Source: Mikania micrantha (Eukaryota > Streptophyta > Magnoliopsida > Asterales > Asteraceae). From it: a stretch of 64,000 bases of DNA. The notes below the pieces were generated by a model that worked only from the letters and a program-made list of their open reading frames with translations, was not told the origin of the DNA and searched no databases. Shown one piece after another: positions 54,814 through 64,000 of this stretch; the stretch's first letter is position 1, and each line of letters opens with the position of its first letter. Location of the stretch: the NCBI GenBank assembly GCA_009363875.1, contig CM018689.1, positions 53,383,741 through 53,447,740 of the forward strand, written 5' to 3'. Both the position numbers and the translations under genes were made by a program.

Positions 54814-57800
54814 ATGGGTCGGGTCAACTTCCGAGCCAAAGTCCTAACCGGTCATCTCAAGAACCACCACAACCCGACCCCCTATCTCCTCCTCATGACC
54901 CGATGTGTCAACTACTCCCCACCCGAGCTCTCTGAACCACCACCCGATTTCAACACGAAATCACTTCGTAAGCTCCTAGACGGGGATAGTGTGGATGAAA
55001 TAGACTATATCTTTAATCTCATGATACAAAGTGACTTATTTTGCCCTGGAAAACGAGGTGGGAAAGTGTTTATTTCACCCGATTATAATCGGTCAATGGA
55101 GCACCAAAGAGAAATGACGATGAGAAGAATCGATTACCTTCGAGAACGAGGAGTTTTCGATGGTTGGCTGACCCGAAAGGGGCCCGGGGCCGAGCTTTCG
55201 GGGTTTACTCGCATTATCACTTTTGGTGTTTTTGATCACTCTCTTGGGATTAAACTTGGTGTCCATTTCTCGTTATGGTAGTCAATTTGAAACCGAATAT
55301 TATACTTATTATATAATTATCATAATTAAGTCTTATAACATCCAAGTGTAACATTAATCTTTATGTTTATCGAGTCCTTACATAGTCTTATAATACACAT
55401 TTAGTCTATCGATCAACATACAATTTTATGTACAATATGAGTCAAGGTTTATTCCAATCTAAATTTCACATACATATATATTGTACAAATTTATTAAATA
55501 ACCAGGTTAGTAACTTCTATTAAATGGGTTGAATAAAAGAAAATTAAAGAATGATTAATAATGATTATTTAAAAGTGTAAAATGATTAAACAACTTAATT
55601 GATAAACAAAAATTTTAGTTCAAAATATATTTTTTTAATATTAAATTTTTATTAAATATCGAAAATTATGATAAATATCTAACAATATATATTTTTAACA
55701 TTAACATTTAATTATTTAACTGGAGAGATAAGTGAGAAAAATAACTGTAATATAACTAAGACACAAGAAAGTAGCATGTGGCATCTTATTTAGTTTAACC
55801 TAATAGAAGCTAAAATTGAACCACAAAATGACATATATCTATCTCTTTAGTTACTTATTTATTAGTATAGATCTAACCGATGTCAGATAATTGAAACCCA
55901 ACCACAACCTAACCGGATCCACGGTCTTCTTAGCGGTTTAATGTTGTTGTTCGTTATAACTTCAGGGGTGGTGCGATTCAGTTCATGGGCACAAAGCGTC
56001 ATCACGATAAATGGTTGAAGCCAACCGAAGCTTATGAAGTCAAAGGTTGCTTTGCAATGACAGAGTTAGGACATGGAAGTAATGTATGTACAACGATGCA
56101 TGGGCGAAGCTTTATAGGGGCAAGGCTCCGCTTTTTCCGTCCGTAGTGTTAATTTTTCGGCCAAAATGTTATTTTTAGTTAAAAATAGTTGTTTCGTCCC
56201 CTTCGCTTCAAATAATTAACATGTATTCTAGGTTTCAAAAATTTCCGCCCCTCTCTCACTTCGCCCAAGCTCCGCCACTGAAACGATGAAAGCTTTTATT
56301 CATACGAAGCTGACCCATGCATGTGTAGTTTAATGTTGTGTTACTTTTTTAGGTGAGAGGCATTGAAACAATCACTAGATATGATGCAACCACCCAGGAA
56401 TTTATAATCAGCACTCCTTGTGAATCTGCTCAGAAGTATTGGATTGGAGGTGCAGCTAATGTACGTAAGACCACATTCTATAACTCTAAACGACCAACGA
56501 GGCAGTGCCTCAGCGGTATCCCGGGATTCTTTCAAATGGGAGGTCTCAGGTTCAAAACCCTTCCGCAGCAAAAAAGGGGTCTGTGGGGGATCATGGGGTT
56601 TTCCTGTGAGGTTTCCTCCTGGATTGGCTGTGAGGGTTCATGGGAGATCCAGGTAACTAGACCTTGGTGACATAGCCTGGAAATAGTGGGCTCACACAAT
56701 TGAGACCTTCTCCGTTAAAAAAAAAATAACTCGAAACGGGTCGAAGGTTATGACCGTTTTTAGTTGGGTCCCATTTTGACCCGTTTTGCTATGCTCACAT
56801 GTATTCATAAACTTGTGAGCTAGTGTTGTAAGGAGCATATGATCATATAGTATTTTTTAAGATAATTTTACATGTTTTCAAACTCTATGTTATATACACA
56901 TAATATGTGTGTGCTCTATTATGATATTATGTTTTTACTGTTGGCCATCATTTTGCTTAAAATAGTAGTTACTAAGATTGGAAAAATAGACGAGTTATGT
57001 CGGATCAGGTAACGGGTCACTGGGTCAGAATGAATTATAAGCAAAATCAGTTTGGGTGTAAATGAGGTTTTTTTAAAAATATATCAATTTAGTTCAAATT
57101 AAAATATGTTGTAAGTAATTGACAAATAGTCTATTAGCATAATCTTTATTAATTTTATCATCATATATATTATTAAAAATCTTACCTGTTTAAATGTATT
57201 ATATTCTCATACTTTTTAGGTTACTCATCTTTACCAACATTGTGTATTTGTGTTAAATGGTTACACATCTCAACCCGTTTTATGTTACGATGTTACCCAT
57301 TTCAACTCAATATACAATAATTGTCCACCCAAACCAACTCATTTATCTCGCTTTAGGTCAAGATTGTTAGATCTAGTATTTCTTCATAGAAATATATTTT
57401 GCTTGATTATGTTTGAATTTGAGCCGGAGGTCTCCCCGAAAACAGTCTCACTTTCCTTAAGATAAAGGTAAGGTTTGCCTCAATCTCATCCTTCCCAGAC
57501 TCTACAAGCTGTATGCGACAAGTAAAATTTTCTGGGTACGGTTGGTTGGTTGGTTCATTTTTATTCTTTTGTTAATGATGCTTATGTTTATGTGTTTCAG
57601 CATGCCACACACGCAGTTGTGTTCTCTCAGCTGAATATGAATGGTGTGAATCAAGGAGTGCATGCTTTTATAGCACAAATCAGGGATACAAGTGGAAATA
57701 CATGTCCTAATGTCCGTATTGCCGATTGCGGTCATAAGATCGGATTGAATGGTGTCGATAATGGTCGGATTTGGTACAGATTGAAGTTTGCATGAAATTT

Positions 57801-60800
57801 TATGCATAATGTTTTGATATACCAACATATGGTAACTATAATAACACATATATGTTTCAGGTTTGACAATTTAAGAATTCCAAGAGAGAATTTATTGAAT
57901 TTGGTTGCTGATGTTTCCCCTGATGGACAGTATTTGAGTGCAATAAAAGATCCTGATCAGGTACCCGTTTTGACCCGAACCCGTTTTATTTACGAGGAAT
58001 GTGAAAAATAACATGATTGTTTGTTACTTGATTACAGAGATTTGCAGCTTTTTTAGCTCCGTTAATATCCGGGCGTGTGACTGTTGCAGCAGGTTCAATG
58101 AACATAACAAAGGCATGTAGATTGCTTGATATTGCTCTAAACTAAGCTTCATATTGATCGTTAAATATTTAAATATATTAATAATCATTTTTGACCGTTT
58201 AAATCCATTATGTTCATTGGTGGAGGTATGTATATGGGACGGATTTCCCAGGACATCATCGATTTTTCAACACATACGGACATTTATGAATGATGTTTTT
58301 AAGTGACAACATTGGTTTTTGAAATAGTGACAGCATTGGTTGCAACGGCTATTGTTAAAAGAACTTTTTCTTCAATAAAACATGTGACGATGGAAATGCA
58401 TAAGAGGATAAGAGATAGATAACTGAATGATTATTGCATTTGTTATGTTGAAAATTGAGTTATTTTAACAAGTTTCGGGTGAAGATGTAATGATCGTTTT
58501 CAAAAGATAAAAACTCATAGGGAACAACTCTGAGGTTTTTTTTTAATTTATAAAAACTATCGAATTTATATCATGTGTTTTTTAGTTTCTATTCACAATT
58601 TTAATTTGATCAGTTTTTCTTATGTGATGACCATTACCCGACCCGAATGGTATAACCGACTCGAAAAATTTAAGTCTGGTACTATGAAACTATAACATAT
58701 AAACACAGTTACATCATTGATAAAAAATCATGGATACGCCACTGATCATATTCACAATTTCACATAGTTTTTAAGTTATTCATCTTGACCCGTGTTATAT
58801 TAAGGTGTTACCATCTCAACCCGTTAAATGTCACAATACTACCTATTTCAACCCAAAATACAATAATTGTTTACCCAAATTTACTCATTTATCTTGATAT
58901 GGGTCAAGATTGTCAGCTCTAATTAAATGCATTCTAATAATGATTGATTTTGATATTTATCTACTGCAGATTGGTTTAGCAATTGCAGTGAGGTACTCTT
59001 TGTCAAGAAGAGCCTTTTGGGTTCGACCAAACGAACCCGAAGTTCTCTTGCTTGATTATCCTCGCCATCAAAGGCGTCTCTTACCTCTTGTAGCAAAAAC
59101 GTATGTAAACTAACAAATATAACCAAAAGTTGGTTGCGTTTATATGTAATAAACGCGACATGTTATTAACATTTGTTATCTTGTTTATGAACAGGTACGC
59201 GTTAAGTTTTGCTTCCGAGTATTTGAAGAAAATATACGCGAAAAGAACACCTGAATCGGTTAAAACCGTTCATGTTGTTTCTAGTGCACTTAAGGCGACT
59301 TTAACCTGGCATGGCATGAGAACTCTTCAGGTTAATTGTAAATTAAGTGCAAGTAACTAATAATCTTGTTATGTGGTTCATTAGTTTTAAATTAAAGATG
59401 TGATCTATAAGCAAGGGCATTCACGATTCGGTTTCAAACCACGAAACCGTTCAAACCGATCATTGGTATGGTTTCACGGCCGGTTTTATTGCAAACATTT
59501 GATTGGTCGGTTTCAAAAGTTCAAAACCATAATAAACGGTTTGGTTTACGATTTTATTAAAAACTGAATCGGACTGTATGTTTGTATGTGTATATATATA
59601 GGGTAAGGATCCGTTGTTAACTCACCTTAATTGCGGTAGCCCATTGACTTTGACAAAATCAACCCAAATATTCGAATTTTTTTTCATGACCTTTATTATA
59701 CAAATATAGGGGATCTTCTTTTTTGTGTTTTTGTTAATTCACAAACGTTTAGAATTTATACCAAGTGTAAGTTTGCGTTACACTACAAATATTTATATAC
59801 TGTTACGACACTTATGCTGACGTAATATCCCTAAACGGTGATAAATTTGCACAAATACATAAAATAACATATTCACGTACATGTCGCATGTGTAATAAAG
59901 ATCATGCAAAGAAAAACCAAAGATTTGGTTTGATCTTGTCGGAGTTAATCATGTTTTCTCAATTAAGGTGGGTTCTTGTTTAAGCCCAATCCTATACACA
60001 CACACACACACATATATATATACACCCATATATCCATAGATATACATATATATTCATATATGTGTGTGTATTGAGTTTATTATTTATGCGTCATTTAAAA
60101 AAAATTACATTTGAACTGCAGTAGGTTATGCAACTTAAACTATAAAATGTTTTGTTTTATTAAGTTTTTATTTTTAATGGGTTCAAAAGGCCAAATCGTA
60201 AAACCAAACCAAAACCAAAACGTTGAATACAATTTGGTTTGGTTCGGTTTTATTTCTAAAGGTTCGGTTTTATTTCTAAAGGTTCGGTTTTGGTTTTAAT
60301 TATTCAAAATCCGTTGTTAACGTTTTGGTTTACGGTTCCACCTAAAAACCGAAGTGTGAACACCTTAGCTATAAGCGTCTTCATATGTTGACTTTGGATC
60401 AGGAATGTCGAGAAGCTTGTGGGGGCCAGGGACTAAAGACCGAAAATCACGTCGGTCATTTAAAAAGTGAGTTTGATGTGCAGCTTACTTTTGAAGGAGA
60501 CAATAATGTTCTCATGCAACAGGTAATGAAAAATTTCACAAATCAAAATTTAAATAAATTCAGTTGAAATCTCGTCTTAGATGTTATGGCCCGGTCACTC
60601 AAATTATAAAACGGGTAAAAAAGTTGTGAAACTTTGAACTTAGAGCGTGCTCAAATTGGCCAGTTTCACCGTTCACTATACCTACTGGTTACCATTTTGA
60701 TCAATACTCATATTGACTTGATCTGAATTGATATTTCATTTCCAAAACGACCCGTTTTCTAATCCGACCCGTTTTCTAATCCGACCCGTTTGCTAATCCG

Positions 60801-62042
60801 ACCCGTTCTACAAGAATTCCAAAATGTATTCCTTTTGGTATAAAAGTTGAACAAAAAATATTTATTAACAGTTATACGTATCAATACGCAGGTTAGCAAG
60901 GCACTCCTGAAGGAGGTTCTAGCAGCCAAGAGAAGAAACAAACCGGTCAGAGGTTTGGGACTCGAACACTTGAACAAACCTGCTCCTACTATCCCTTCTT
61001 GCCTCACAAGCTCCACCCTTAGGACCACTCAGTTTCAGGTAATCAAACAAGATTAGGACGCGTTTAAACACCAGAATCCTTCCTACGTTTTTCACGTTAA
61101 ACTCTCAAACACGAAAAGTAGTTTGAAACAGTTTTTATGACAGACAGGCATCTTCTGCCTACGGGAGAGAGATTTGTTGCATCGCTTTGAGACTGAAGTC
61201 TCAAAACGTGAGGCTCATGGAGAATGCATAGACAGTATATTTACAGTGGTCAGTCAATTTCCCTATTATCTCAAATGTTTTACTGACAAAAACAGGAATT
61301 AACCAAATTAAATTGGTTATACGGGTCAAAAGTATATTTATAAGACCATCTAAATTATTTTGTTATTATTATTCAAATAGCATATTTGTAAACATGACAC
61401 ACTAGAAGTTATTATTTTGAGTTGACTAAATCTAGCATTTACATAATCGACCCATTTTGACCCGTTACTAGGATTGCTCATTTTGCCACCTCTAATCTTT
61501 ATATACATTGTATATTTTATTGATACTTTTGATGATTCTCAATCTTCAACTTCTCAAACTGTTATTTAGACCTATCAAACTGCTGAGGATTTGGGCAGAG
61601 CCTTCTCCGATCGCTTAATCCTGCAAACATTTCTTGACATCGAAGCAACTGTTCAAGCTGGTTCATTAAAGGTAAACTTTTGTTTGCTTCGAATCAATCA
61701 TTTGTACTTGGAAAAAGCCATATGTCGTAATTTTCAAATTTTCAAATGTTGTTGCAGAATGTATTAGGTCTAATGAGATCAATGTACACAACGATCGTGA
61801 TGGAAGAAGATGCATCATTTCTTCGATACGGCTACTTATCGACAGACAATGCTGTTGTGGTAAGAAAAGAGGTATTGAAACTGTGTAGTGAACTACGACC
61901 GCATGTGCTAGCTCTGGTCACTTCTTTTGGAATCCCTGATGCTGTTTTGGGACCAATTGCTTTTAACTGGATCGATGCCAATGCGTGGTCTTCGGTTGAA
62001 GACAACACTTCATTGTTCCCGTTTTTTACAAGTATGTTGTAA
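54814..62042 (+). CDS. ACX3: Peroxisomal acyl-CoA oxidase, ACX3 type, 13 exons
   Basis: Exons: 54814-55277, 55966-56083, 56353-56460, 57601-57773, 57861-57960, 58038-58112, 58970-59100, 59195-59330, 60403-60522, 60892-61038, 61144-61248, 61570-61671, 61758-62042; all phases agree, giving 687 residues (Arabidopsis ACX3: 675). It catalyses the first step of peroxisomal beta-oxidation, oxidising acyl-CoA to trans-2-enoyl-CoA with FAD and producing hydrogen peroxide; ACX3 enzymes prefer medium chains. Visible: PTS2 signal RAKVLTGHL at residues 7-15, FAMTELGHGSNVRGIET (flavin/substrate region), YWIGGAAN, NGRIWFDNLRIPRENLLN, and TFEGDNNVLMQ, which in the family holds the catalytic glutamate. No C-terminal PTS1; the end is SLFPFFTSML. 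The ATG at 54814 is chosen because it puts the PTS2 in place. Intron 6 uses GC instead of GT. Introns 1, 2, 3, 6 and 8 contain transposons, with no damage to exons. Confidence 0.93.
55620..55871 (-). mobile_element. Helitron fragment in ACX3 intron 1
   Basis: Reversed, it starts TCTATACTAATAAATAAG, the 5' end of the Helitron family at 39510, and continues into AT-rich family text; the 3' hairpin is missing, so it is truncated. Confidence 0.55.
56099..56280. mobile_element. hAT MITE in ACX3 intron 2
   Basis: Flanked by CAACGATG and AAACGATG (one mismatch). Ends CATGGGCGAAGC and, inverted, CAGTGGCGGAGC. Family of 38114-38280 and of the ends of 13121-15617. Confidence 0.8.
56493..56725 (+). mobile_element. 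SINE family A copy in ACX3 intron 3
   Basis: Flanked by ATAACTCTAAACG and ATAACTCGAAACG (12 of 13). Contains CAGGTTCAAAACCC (B box), TAACTAGACCTTGGTGACAT and an A tail. Confidence 0.8.
57415..57560 (+). mobile_element. Au-type SINE 3' fragment in ACX3 intron 3
   Basis: GAGCCGGAGGTCTCCCCGAA, then AAGGTAAGGTTTGCC, and a tail of GGTTGGTTGGTTGG: the Au SINE 3' pattern. The 5' part is missing. Confidence 0.55.
58108..58118 (+). promoter_or_regulatory. GC donor splice site of ACX3 intron 6
   Basis: The exon 6 end reads ACAAAG|GCATGT. Protein continuity (SMNITK then IGLAIAVRYS) needs the cut here, so the donor is GC rather than GT; the acceptor at 58968-58969 is a normal CAG. GC-AG introns are a known minor class. 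Confidence 0.75.
58327..58464 (+). pseudogene. hAT transposase C-terminal (hATC) fragment in ACX3 intron 6
   Basis: Frame reads VTALVATAIVKRTFSSIKHV ... RIRDR, stop, LNDYCICYVEN, stop. This matches the hATC dimerisation segment (ATASVERxFSxxKxxKxRLRN). At least two stops; a fossil, no activity expected. Confidence 0.65.
59413..60368. mobile_element. hAT element in ACX3 intron 8, 8-bp TSD
   Basis: Flanked by CTATAAGC at 59405-59412 and 60369-60376. Ends AAGGGCATTCACGATTCGG and, inverted, AAGGTGTTCACACTTCGG. Internal text is AACCAAACC/GGTTTGGTT-rich. It hosts a TA-targeting foldback element. Confidence 0.75.
59601..59993. mobile_element. Foldback-family element nested in hAT, about 393 bp
   Basis: Lies between TATATATA and TACACACA; ends GGGTAAGGATCCGTTG and (inverted) GGATTGGGCTTAAACAAG, both followed by CACCTTAATTG-type arms. 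Inner text (TTTGCACAAATACATAAAATAACATATTC) matches the palindrome at 41361-41750. Confidence 0.7.
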
Positions 62043-62570
62043 TACAAAGTTTATATAAAGTGTATTTAAATGTTTACATTTATAAAGAATGGGTAAAAGG
62101 TAATTTAATTCGGTAATATTTTAGCTCGGTTTGATTTTAAGTTAAACTATGTGTGTCAAATGGATCATTTAAGTGAAACTAACCTGGAACAAGTCTGAAT
62201 GGGTTAGCACCACCTGACCTGTGTCTGTCAGTACCGCATATCAGTCGGGATAAAGACAATTATCGTCACTGTTGTATCTGCCATCCTCCACCTTCAGGTT
62301 AAATTGTCACCACATAAGCTGGCCCCCTCCGCCGTCAATGTGCGCCACCACCCCTTTCACCACTAGCCACCACAGATCAAATACAGTGACTTGACCAGTT
62401 TTAAAACTTCTCTAAAACAACCCATACCCATTTTTGTCAAATCCCATCTTGACCAAAACCATTTTGACCCGTTAGCTGACTCAACCTGCCCATTTTGTGA
62501 GGCATAAGTAAGATGAACGTATAGACCATAGTCTTTACTTGGGCTTGTAATTCTAATGCAAATGCAAATA
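62043..62570. other. 3' flank of ACX3
   Basis: No exon. 62225-62480 has ACCCGTTAGCTGAC-like degenerate repeat words. The polyadenylation region is not pinned down. Confidence 0.4.
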
Positions 62571-62836
62571 AAACAAATAAACAAACTTACCCTGTATATT
62601 CCCACAATTCAGTAGGGTCTGGGAGGAAGGATGGACACAAACCTTACCCCTATCCCAGTTGGGATACAGAGGCTGCTCCGTAGAAGTCCCCGGCTCAAAG
62701 TTATCATTTGAAGTTGATAATCCCAATGCTTTTAACATTATTTTTACAAAATAAGTAAAATAACGTTTAAATTAGTCCAATTTTACTTTTGTCCATTGAG
62801 AGCCCACACATATGTACATTATATGCGTGCACCACA
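62571..62836 (-). mobile_element. SINE with Au-type 3' end, copy 2, with 13-bp TSD
   Basis: Flanked by TCTAATGCAAATG on the left (about 62552-62564) and again on the right (about 62847-62859). Same text as copy 1 at 32084-32394, including TTAACATTATTTTTACAAAA and AAGTAAAATAACGTT. On the minus strand it ends in the Au-type GGAATATACAGGGTAAG and a TTTG-rich tail. Confidence 0.75.
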
Positions 62837-62859
62837 AATGGGACGTCTAATGCAAATGT

Positions 62860-63263
62860 GCAACTAAATTGTTTTTCCTTCATAAAAGAGTCAATTGGGA
62901 TACACTGAACACACAGAGTTATCATTTGGAGGGTGAATAGCGTCTATTGGATGACATTGTGTTACATGATCATATATGCACCTTTGCAATAGACAATACT
63001 TGCAACCAAGTTACAAACGATTGCTAGATACGCTATTTATTGGTTTTATAACAAAAATATAACACATAATCATCAGCTTTGATTCTACTACAAATACAAT
63101 ACAAAGAAAATAACATCACAACATGAAATCTATTAAAAATGATTACAAGATAAGAGGTACCTTGTCGCTTGACCATTAACGGCTTCTAAAAACTATAGCA
63201 CAGTTGTACATTATGTTCCACATTTTTATAGAATGGAATGAATTAGATGAAGAGTTCATGTAA
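62860..63263. other. Spacer and 3' untranslated region of the OPA3-like gene
   Basis: AT-rich, no exon found; part is likely the 3' UTR of the minus-strand gene that ends at 63264. Confidence 0.4.
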
Positions 63264-63595
63264 TCAGATTCCTTTTTTTTTTCCACCTCCAATTGAAAAA
63301 GGCTTTCTAAAGTTAACTAATCCATCACCTTTTGCAACTTCTTCTATCTCATTAATTTTGTATTTGAGCATCTCAATTTCTCTAGCAAGATCCTCGTCAC
63401 GTTGTTTTAGTGCCTACCAGATATCATAACCAATGATTTTGTAACGAATATTTGCCCAAAAAAAGGAAATAATAACTTTATGTTGGAACATTAAAAAAAA
63501 ATTGTAACCTCTAGTTCTTGTTTTCGGCGTGCCTCCTTCCTAGCTTCAGCTTTTGAACTCCTTTGGAATTCTAAGATGAGTGCAGTTCCTGCAAC
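63264..63595 (-). CDS. OPA3-like protein, last two exons (partial)
   Basis: Minus-strand exons 63595-63509 (29 codons, phase 0 at both ends) and 63413-63264 (stop TGA 63266-63264). The joined text VAGTALILEFQRSSKAEARK, then EARRKQELEALKQRDEDLAR and a coiled-coil-like EIEMLKYKINEIEEVAKG is the C-terminal part of the OPA3 domain. OPA3 proteins are mitochondrial, associated with membrane shape and lipid metabolism in animals; their plant role is little known. The earlier exons, with the start, lie beyond 64000. The tail after VAKG (about 22 residues, ending GGGKKKGI) is longer than in animal OPA3. A MITE sits in the intron upstream (63701-63978). Confidence 0.82.
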
Positions 63596-63700
63596 CTGCA
63601 TAAATCAGATATTTGAGTTAATTTTCAGACCATATGTTTGTGTTCTACAAAATAATTTGGCAAACATCTCAACAATAAAAAGAATAGCTCAATATACTAA

Positions 63701-63978
63701 GGGGCTGTTTGGTTGAGTCTGAATCATTAACTGCTGAATGGTTAAGATGTCTGAATGGTTAAGAGTGTCTGAACCATTAAGTGTTGAACCGATTAAGACC
63801 GTTTGGTATTGGTGCTGAATGATATGTATTTTTTATTCAGCACGGTATTGGTGCTGAATGGTTAAGTGCTAAACTGAATCATTAAGAAGTTAATTTATTT
63901 CAAACCAGACGCGTTGAATGTTGAACAATTAAGAGGTAGCCTCTTAATGGTTCCATTAAGAGGCTACCAAACAGCCCC
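63701..63978. mobile_element. Tourist-like MITE with TAA TSD in OPA3 intron
   Basis: Flanked by TAA at 63698-63700 and 63979-63981. Ends GGGGCTGTTTGGTTGAG and, inverted, GGGGCTGTTTGGTAGCC. Internal CTGAATGGTTAAG words are repeated. 278 bases, non-coding. Confidence 0.8.
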
Positions 63979-64000
63979 TAAATGTGACACCTCGTAACGT

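Overview
The window is AT-rich, intron-bearing plant nuclear DNA from a flowering plant. The gene families present (CLE and TAXIMIN peptides, LBD, ATL, PDCB, an ACX3-type acyl-CoA oxidase, plant OPA3-like) and the heavy load of small hAT, Harbinger, Helitron and SINE elements fit a eudicot; a daisy-family (Asteraceae) genome is my guess, not something I can prove. There are no bacterial operons, rRNA genes, convincing tRNA genes or CRISPR arrays.

Layout. (1) 2.1-2.5 kb: a complete two-exon TAXIMIN-like cysteine-rich peptide gene (minus), with a stray copy of its first codons at 4.4 kb. (2) 8.3-17.9 kb: a tandem family of three small secreted CLE-like peptide genes, all on the minus strand, with shared flanking blocks that show at least four ancestral duplication units, one of which has lost its gene. 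A hAT element holding a Harbinger element (dead Myb/SANT ORF1) sits in that array. (3) 18-29.8 kb: gene-free repeat land. (4) 29.9 kb: a fourth CLE gene with a canonical CLE1-7-type dodecapeptide. (5) 34.3-36.3 kb: a three-exon X8/CBM43 callose-binding GPI protein (PDCB type). (6) 40.1 kb: an intronless ATL-type RING-H2 E3 ligase. (7) 41.4-47.2 kb: a dense transposon block: a 390-bp foldback palindrome, a 2.2-kb inverted-repeat element carrying a broken calmodulin-like (EF-hand) gene fragment and an array of short palindromes, and a hAT element with two Helitrons nested in it. (8) 48.2-48.9 kb: a class I LBD transcription factor gene split by a single-base frameshift. (9) 53.05-53.78 kb: a 47-bp minisatellite. 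(10) 54.8-62.0 kb: a complete 13-exon ACX3-type peroxisomal acyl-CoA oxidase gene with an N-terminal PTS2, one GC-AG intron and many transposons in its introns. (11) 63.3-63.6 kb: the last two exons of an OPA3-like gene (minus), running off the right edge.

How the parts relate. These are independent nuclear genes, not a pathway cluster. The one true local gene family is the CLE array. Its predicted mature peptides differ: one copy keeps a 12-residue CLE motif ending in HH, while two have replaced the normal N/D-P-x-H-H/N end by Ser-Ser-x-Gly sequences. Much of the rest of the window is transposon insertions, and many can be dated relative to each other because target-site duplications are intact.

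Limits. Exon structures were read by eye from splice signals and frame continuity and from remembered family conservation; no database search or expression data were used.
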